Positions 61,648-64,000 of a stretch of DNA of 64,000 nt are shown here, piece by piece. Below the pieces are notes generated by a model. The model was not told the origin of the DNA. It made no database searches and worked only from the letters and a program-made list of their open reading frames with translations. Position 1 is the first letter of the stretch. Each line of letters begins with the position of its first letter. The DNA lies in contig NZ_PJIM01000001.1 in the NCBI RefSeq assembly GCF_002929295.1, forward strand, positions 1,107,398-1,171,397, given 5' to 3'. Source of the stretch: Arthrobacter sp. SX1312. GTDB lineage: Bacteria; Actinomycetota; Actinomycetes; Actinomycetales; Micrococcaceae. A program made the translations under genes and the position numbers.

Positions 61648-62634
61648 ATGGCAGAGGCAGGACGGAAGTCGTACTACGACATCCTCGGGGTGCCCCCCGA
61701 GGCCGGTGCCAAGGACATCAAGGATGCCTACCGCCGTGCGGCGCGCGCAGCGCACCCCGACCTCGGGGGTAGCGCGGCCCGGTTCCACGACGTCGCCGTC
61801 GCCTACGAGACGCTGAGCGACCCCCGGCGCCGCGAGCGCTACGACGCGGACATCGGACGCGGGCGGGCCTCGACCACGGGAGACACGGGAGGCACCGGCC
61901 GCACCCCCGGCGCGGCGGCGACGGCCGGCCGCAACGGGGCGCCGGCCCCCCGCAGCTCGACGCGCACGAGCGTCGAGGACGAGGAGGCCGCGCGGTCCGC
62001 GCCGATCTACCTGCCGCCGTTCTCGCCGTCGTCCCCACCCGCCGTGCCCCTGATCCTCGCCGGCCGGCAGCTCCATGGGGCTCCCCGACAGCCGGGCATG
62101 TTCGGGAGGCTCTCCTCCGGCGTCCGGGCGAGGACCGACGGCGAGCTCCGGACCGCCGCGCTGCTCGAGCGGGCGCTGCTGTCCACCTACCCGGCCGCGC
62201 GCCTGGTCAACGGCGTCCGGTTCGACGACCGCGACGGGACGACGGCGGGCCACGTCCTGCTGGCCGGCTACCGGATCGCGGTGATCGACTCCTTCACCGC
62301 GTCCCCCGGCAACTTCTCCTGGGACGGACAGTCCCTCCGCCACCAGGGCCGTCCGGTGGAGTTGCCGGTGCCGCGGACGGTGCGCGCGGTGCAGGAGCTC
62401 TTCCCCGAATGCAACGTGGCCGGCTGGGTGGTGATCCACGGGGCACCGGACAACCCCTTCGCCCCGGTGATCGACGTCCCACCGGGCTTCGACCGCGCCT
62501 CGACGAGCCTCGTCCAGGTGGTGAATGCCGGTACCGCCGTCCGCACCATCCGCTCCTTCCTGTCCTCGGGCCCCACCCCGAACGTCGTGCAGCTGCCCGT
62601 GCTCGAGCGCCTGCTGGCCGCGGCCGGAAGCTAG
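61648..62634 (+). CDS. DnaJ-domain protein with a NERD-like C-terminal domain
   Basis: 328 residues from the ATG at 61648 with AAAGGG 7 bases upstream. A J domain (about 7-68) has the HPD motif (36-38) and SYYDILGVPPEAG. A disordered Gly/Thr/Pro linker lies at about 75-150. The C-terminal domain (about 165-320, GELRTAALLERALLSTYPAA, GHVLLAGYRIAVIDSF) resembles NERD nuclease-like folds, but the expected catalytic Lys after the Asp is missing. There are no Zn-finger or CTD domains of true DnaJ. It should stimulate DnaK at some specific client; the client is unknown. Confidence 0.82.
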   Translation: MAEAGRKSYYDILGVPPEAGAKDIKDAYRRAARAAHPDLGGSAARFHDVAVAYETLSDPRRRERYDADIGRGRASTTGDTGGTGRTPGAAATAGRNGAPAPRSSTRTSVEDEEAARSAPIYLPPFSPSSPPAVPLILAGRQLHGAPRQPGMFGRLSSGVRARTDGELRTAALLERALLSTYPAARLVNGVRFDDRDGTTAGHVLLAGYRIAVIDSFTASPGNFSWDGQSLRHQGRPVELPVPRTVRAVQELFPECNVAGWVVIHGAPDNPFAPVIDVPPGFDRASTSLVQVVNAGTAVRTIRSFLSSGPTPNVVQLPVLERLLAAAGS

Positions 62635-62643
62635 GATGAAGCC

Positions 62644-63111
62644 GTGTTCCGCATCCTCTTCCACACGCCCGAGATCCCCGGCAACACCGGTGCCGCCATC
62701 CGGCTCGCAGCCGTCGCCGGCGCCGAACTGCACCTCGTCGAGCCGCTGGGCTTCAGCCTGGAGGATTCGAAGCTGAAGCGGGCGGGGCTCGACTACCACG
62801 ACCTCACGGTGCTGCACGTGCACAAGAGCCTCGACGACGCCTGGGCCGCCCTGCAGCCGGGCCGGGTGTTCGCCTTCACGTCCGAGGGCGACGTGCCCTA
62901 CACGGACATCGCCTACGAGCCCGGGGACGTGCTGCTGTTCGGGCGCGAGTCCGACGGGCTGCCGTCGGAGGTGAAGCAGGACCCCCACGTCACGTCCAGG
63001 GTCCGCGTGCCCATGCTGCCGTCCCGTCGATCGCTCAACCTCGCCAACACCGCATCCATCGTCCTCTACGAAGCCTGGCGTCAGCAGGGCTTCGCGGGGG
63101 CCCAGCGATGA
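62644..63111 (+). CDS. trmL: tRNA (cytidine34-2'-O)-methyltransferase TrmL, SPOUT family
   Basis: 155 residues with a GTG start. ILFHTPEIPGNTGAAIRL, LLFGRESDGLP, RVPMLPSRRSLNLANTASI and the C-terminal helix form the trefoil-knot SPOUT fold of TrmL, which methylates the ribose of the wobble base in leucine tRNAs using SAM. It starts 9 bases after the DnaJ-protein stop, so they are probably co-transcribed. Confidence 0.92.
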   Translation: MFRILFHTPEIPGNTGAAIRLAAVAGAELHLVEPLGFSLEDSKLKRAGLDYHDLTVLHVHKSLDDAWAALQPGRVFAFTSEGDVPYTDIAYEPGDVLLFGRESDGLPSEVKQDPHVTSRVRVPMLPSRRSLNLANTASIVLYEAWRQQGFAGAQR

Positions 63112-63130
63112 TCCACGCCTAGGAGCCCCG

Positions 63131-63988
63131 ATGTCCGCTCGTCATGCCGCAACACTGCCCGACGGCGGGGCCGAGGACCACGACCGCCTCGCTCCGGCCG
63201 TCTGGAACCCGGTGGGCAACGCGGTGGTCGCGGCCGCCGACATCCTCGTCGGCGAGCGCGTGCTCGACGTGTTCGCAGCAACGGGCACGGGGACCATCCC
63301 TGCCGCGCAGCTCACCGGACCGGACGGACGCGTCGACGCCGTCGACCGCTCCCCGGCCATGCTGGACCTCGCCGAAGCCAAGGCGGAGGCACTGGCCCTA
63401 AACGGCGTCTTCTTCCATCGGGTGGACCCGGCGGAGTGGACGCCCGACGCGCCGTACGACGCCGTCGTGAGCTGCTACGGCGTTCTCCTCCTCGAGGACC
63501 TGGACGCCGGCATGGACCGGATCGTCGGCCTGCTGCGGCCGGGCGGGAGGATCGCCCTGAGCACCTGGGACGACGGCGCCCTGGAACGGTTCGGGGGCAT
63601 CCTCCTCGACGTCCTGCGCGAGGTCCTCCCCTCCGGCACGGACGAGGACGGCGCCGACGGTATCCACGGCCTGGAGGCGTCGGGGCGGTCGTCCGGGACG
63701 GCCTTCGTCGAGAACTGCAGGAGACTGGCCTCCGTGGAGCTCCTGACAGACTGGCTGCACGCGCGGGGGCTGACGAACGTGCGGGTCGAGCAGTTCGGGC
63801 TGACGGTCCCGCTCGACCCGGACGGCGCCTGGTCCCTGGTGCTCGGCAGCGGATTCCGCGGGCTGCTGCCCGACGACCCCGAGATTCTGCTGCGCGTGCG
63901 GTCGGTCTTCGCGGAGCGGCTCGGCGACGCCTTCGTCCTCGACGCCGACTCCCTGATCGCGGTCGCCGATTACCGGCCGGCGCAGTAG
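63131..63988 (+). CDS. Class I SAM-dependent methyltransferase
   Basis: 285 residues. RVLDVFAATGTGTIPAAQL is motif I (SAM binding), VDAVDRSPAML motif II, and DAVVSCYGVLLLEDLDAGMDRIVGLLRPGGRIALSTW the later motifs of the UbiE/Methyltransf_11 fold. The start resembles COQ5-like enzymes (DRLAPAVWNPVGNAVVAAADI). Substrate unknown. ATG at 63131, 19 bases after trmL, probably the same operon. The stop falls 12 bases before the window end. Confidence 0.88.
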   Translation: MSARHAATLPDGGAEDHDRLAPAVWNPVGNAVVAAADILVGERVLDVFAATGTGTIPAAQLTGPDGRVDAVDRSPAMLDLAEAKAEALALNGVFFHRVDPAEWTPDAPYDAVVSCYGVLLLEDLDAGMDRIVGLLRPGGRIALSTWDDGALERFGGILLDVLREVLPSGTDEDGADGIHGLEASGRSSGTAFVENCRRLASVELLTDWLHARGLTNVRVEQFGLTVPLDPDGAWSLVLGSGFRGLLPDDPEILLRVRSVFAERLGDAFVLDADSLIAVADYRPAQ

Positions 63989-64000
63989 GCGTGCCGGCCG

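Overview
The window is GC-rich DNA with dense, often overlapping genes. It is almost certainly a chromosomal segment of an actinobacterium, most likely Micrococcaceae (Arthrobacter-like). The reasons are the gene set (WhiB1, PdtaS, MtrA-MtrB-LpqB, a 180-kDa-class NAD glutamate dehydrogenase, an Rv3235-like protein, GlfT2/Glf) and a block order (whiB1, pdtaS ... Rv3235-like, secA, hpf, comF, lpqB, mtrB, mtrA) that resembles Mycobacterium tuberculosis Rv3219-Rv3246c. No rRNA, tRNA, CRISPR array, insertion sequence or phage gene was seen, and no gene-free stretch exceeds 300 bases.

Bases 1-4177 hold two tandem genes for secreted LGFP-repeat proteins. The second is a complete GH25 muramidase with eight C-terminal LGFP repeats. 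The first is cut by the window edge. The repeat-coding parts (1-1490 and 2688-4177) appear base-for-base identical.

Bases 4274-22059 form a cell-envelope polysaccharide region. It contains two acyltransferase-3/SGNH O-acetyltransferases (the first broken by an in-frame TAA), a Wzx-type flippase, two GT2 glycosyltransferases with a DUF2304 protein, a DUF6541 membrane protein, a GT-C/GT39 transferase, an orphan Tat-type siderophore-binding lipoprotein, and a galactofuranan module: Glf makes UDP-Galf, a GlfT2-like enzyme polymerises it, and a Wzm/Wzt ABC transporter exports the chain.

Bases 22268-43422 carry an orphan FHA/EccC-like (type VII secretion) ATPase, whiB1 with a CRP-like site upstream, the PdtaS kinase, glutamate dehydrogenase, a CpaE-like ATPase/SAF-domain pair, a BldC-like HTH protein, a LysM protein, an Rv3235-like protein, SecA, an AlkX-type DNA glycosylase and the long ribosome hibernation factor. 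Bases 43618-48942 carry comF and the MtrA-MtrB-LpqB signalling operon. Divergent from it, 49112-54910 is a MoxR-type operon (membrane protein, DUF4129, DUF4350, MoxR, DUF58).

Bases 55043-63988 are mostly housekeeping: DUF4166, a cysteine-free MetE-like protein, chorismate mutase, MnmA with its cysteine desulfurase (tRNA 2-thiouridine), a FolP2-like dihydropteroate synthase homologue with a RibD-C/DHFR-fold reductase, a DnaJ-domain protein, TrmL and a SAM methyltransferase.

The strongest leads are the perfect 1.49-kb tandem repeat, the nonsense codon at the conserved Gln of the first acyltransferase, the galactofuranan synthesis/export module outside mycobacteria, the orphan EccC-like ATPase with an internal G-quadruplex-forming repeat, and the GTGA-N6-TCAC site upstream of whiB1.
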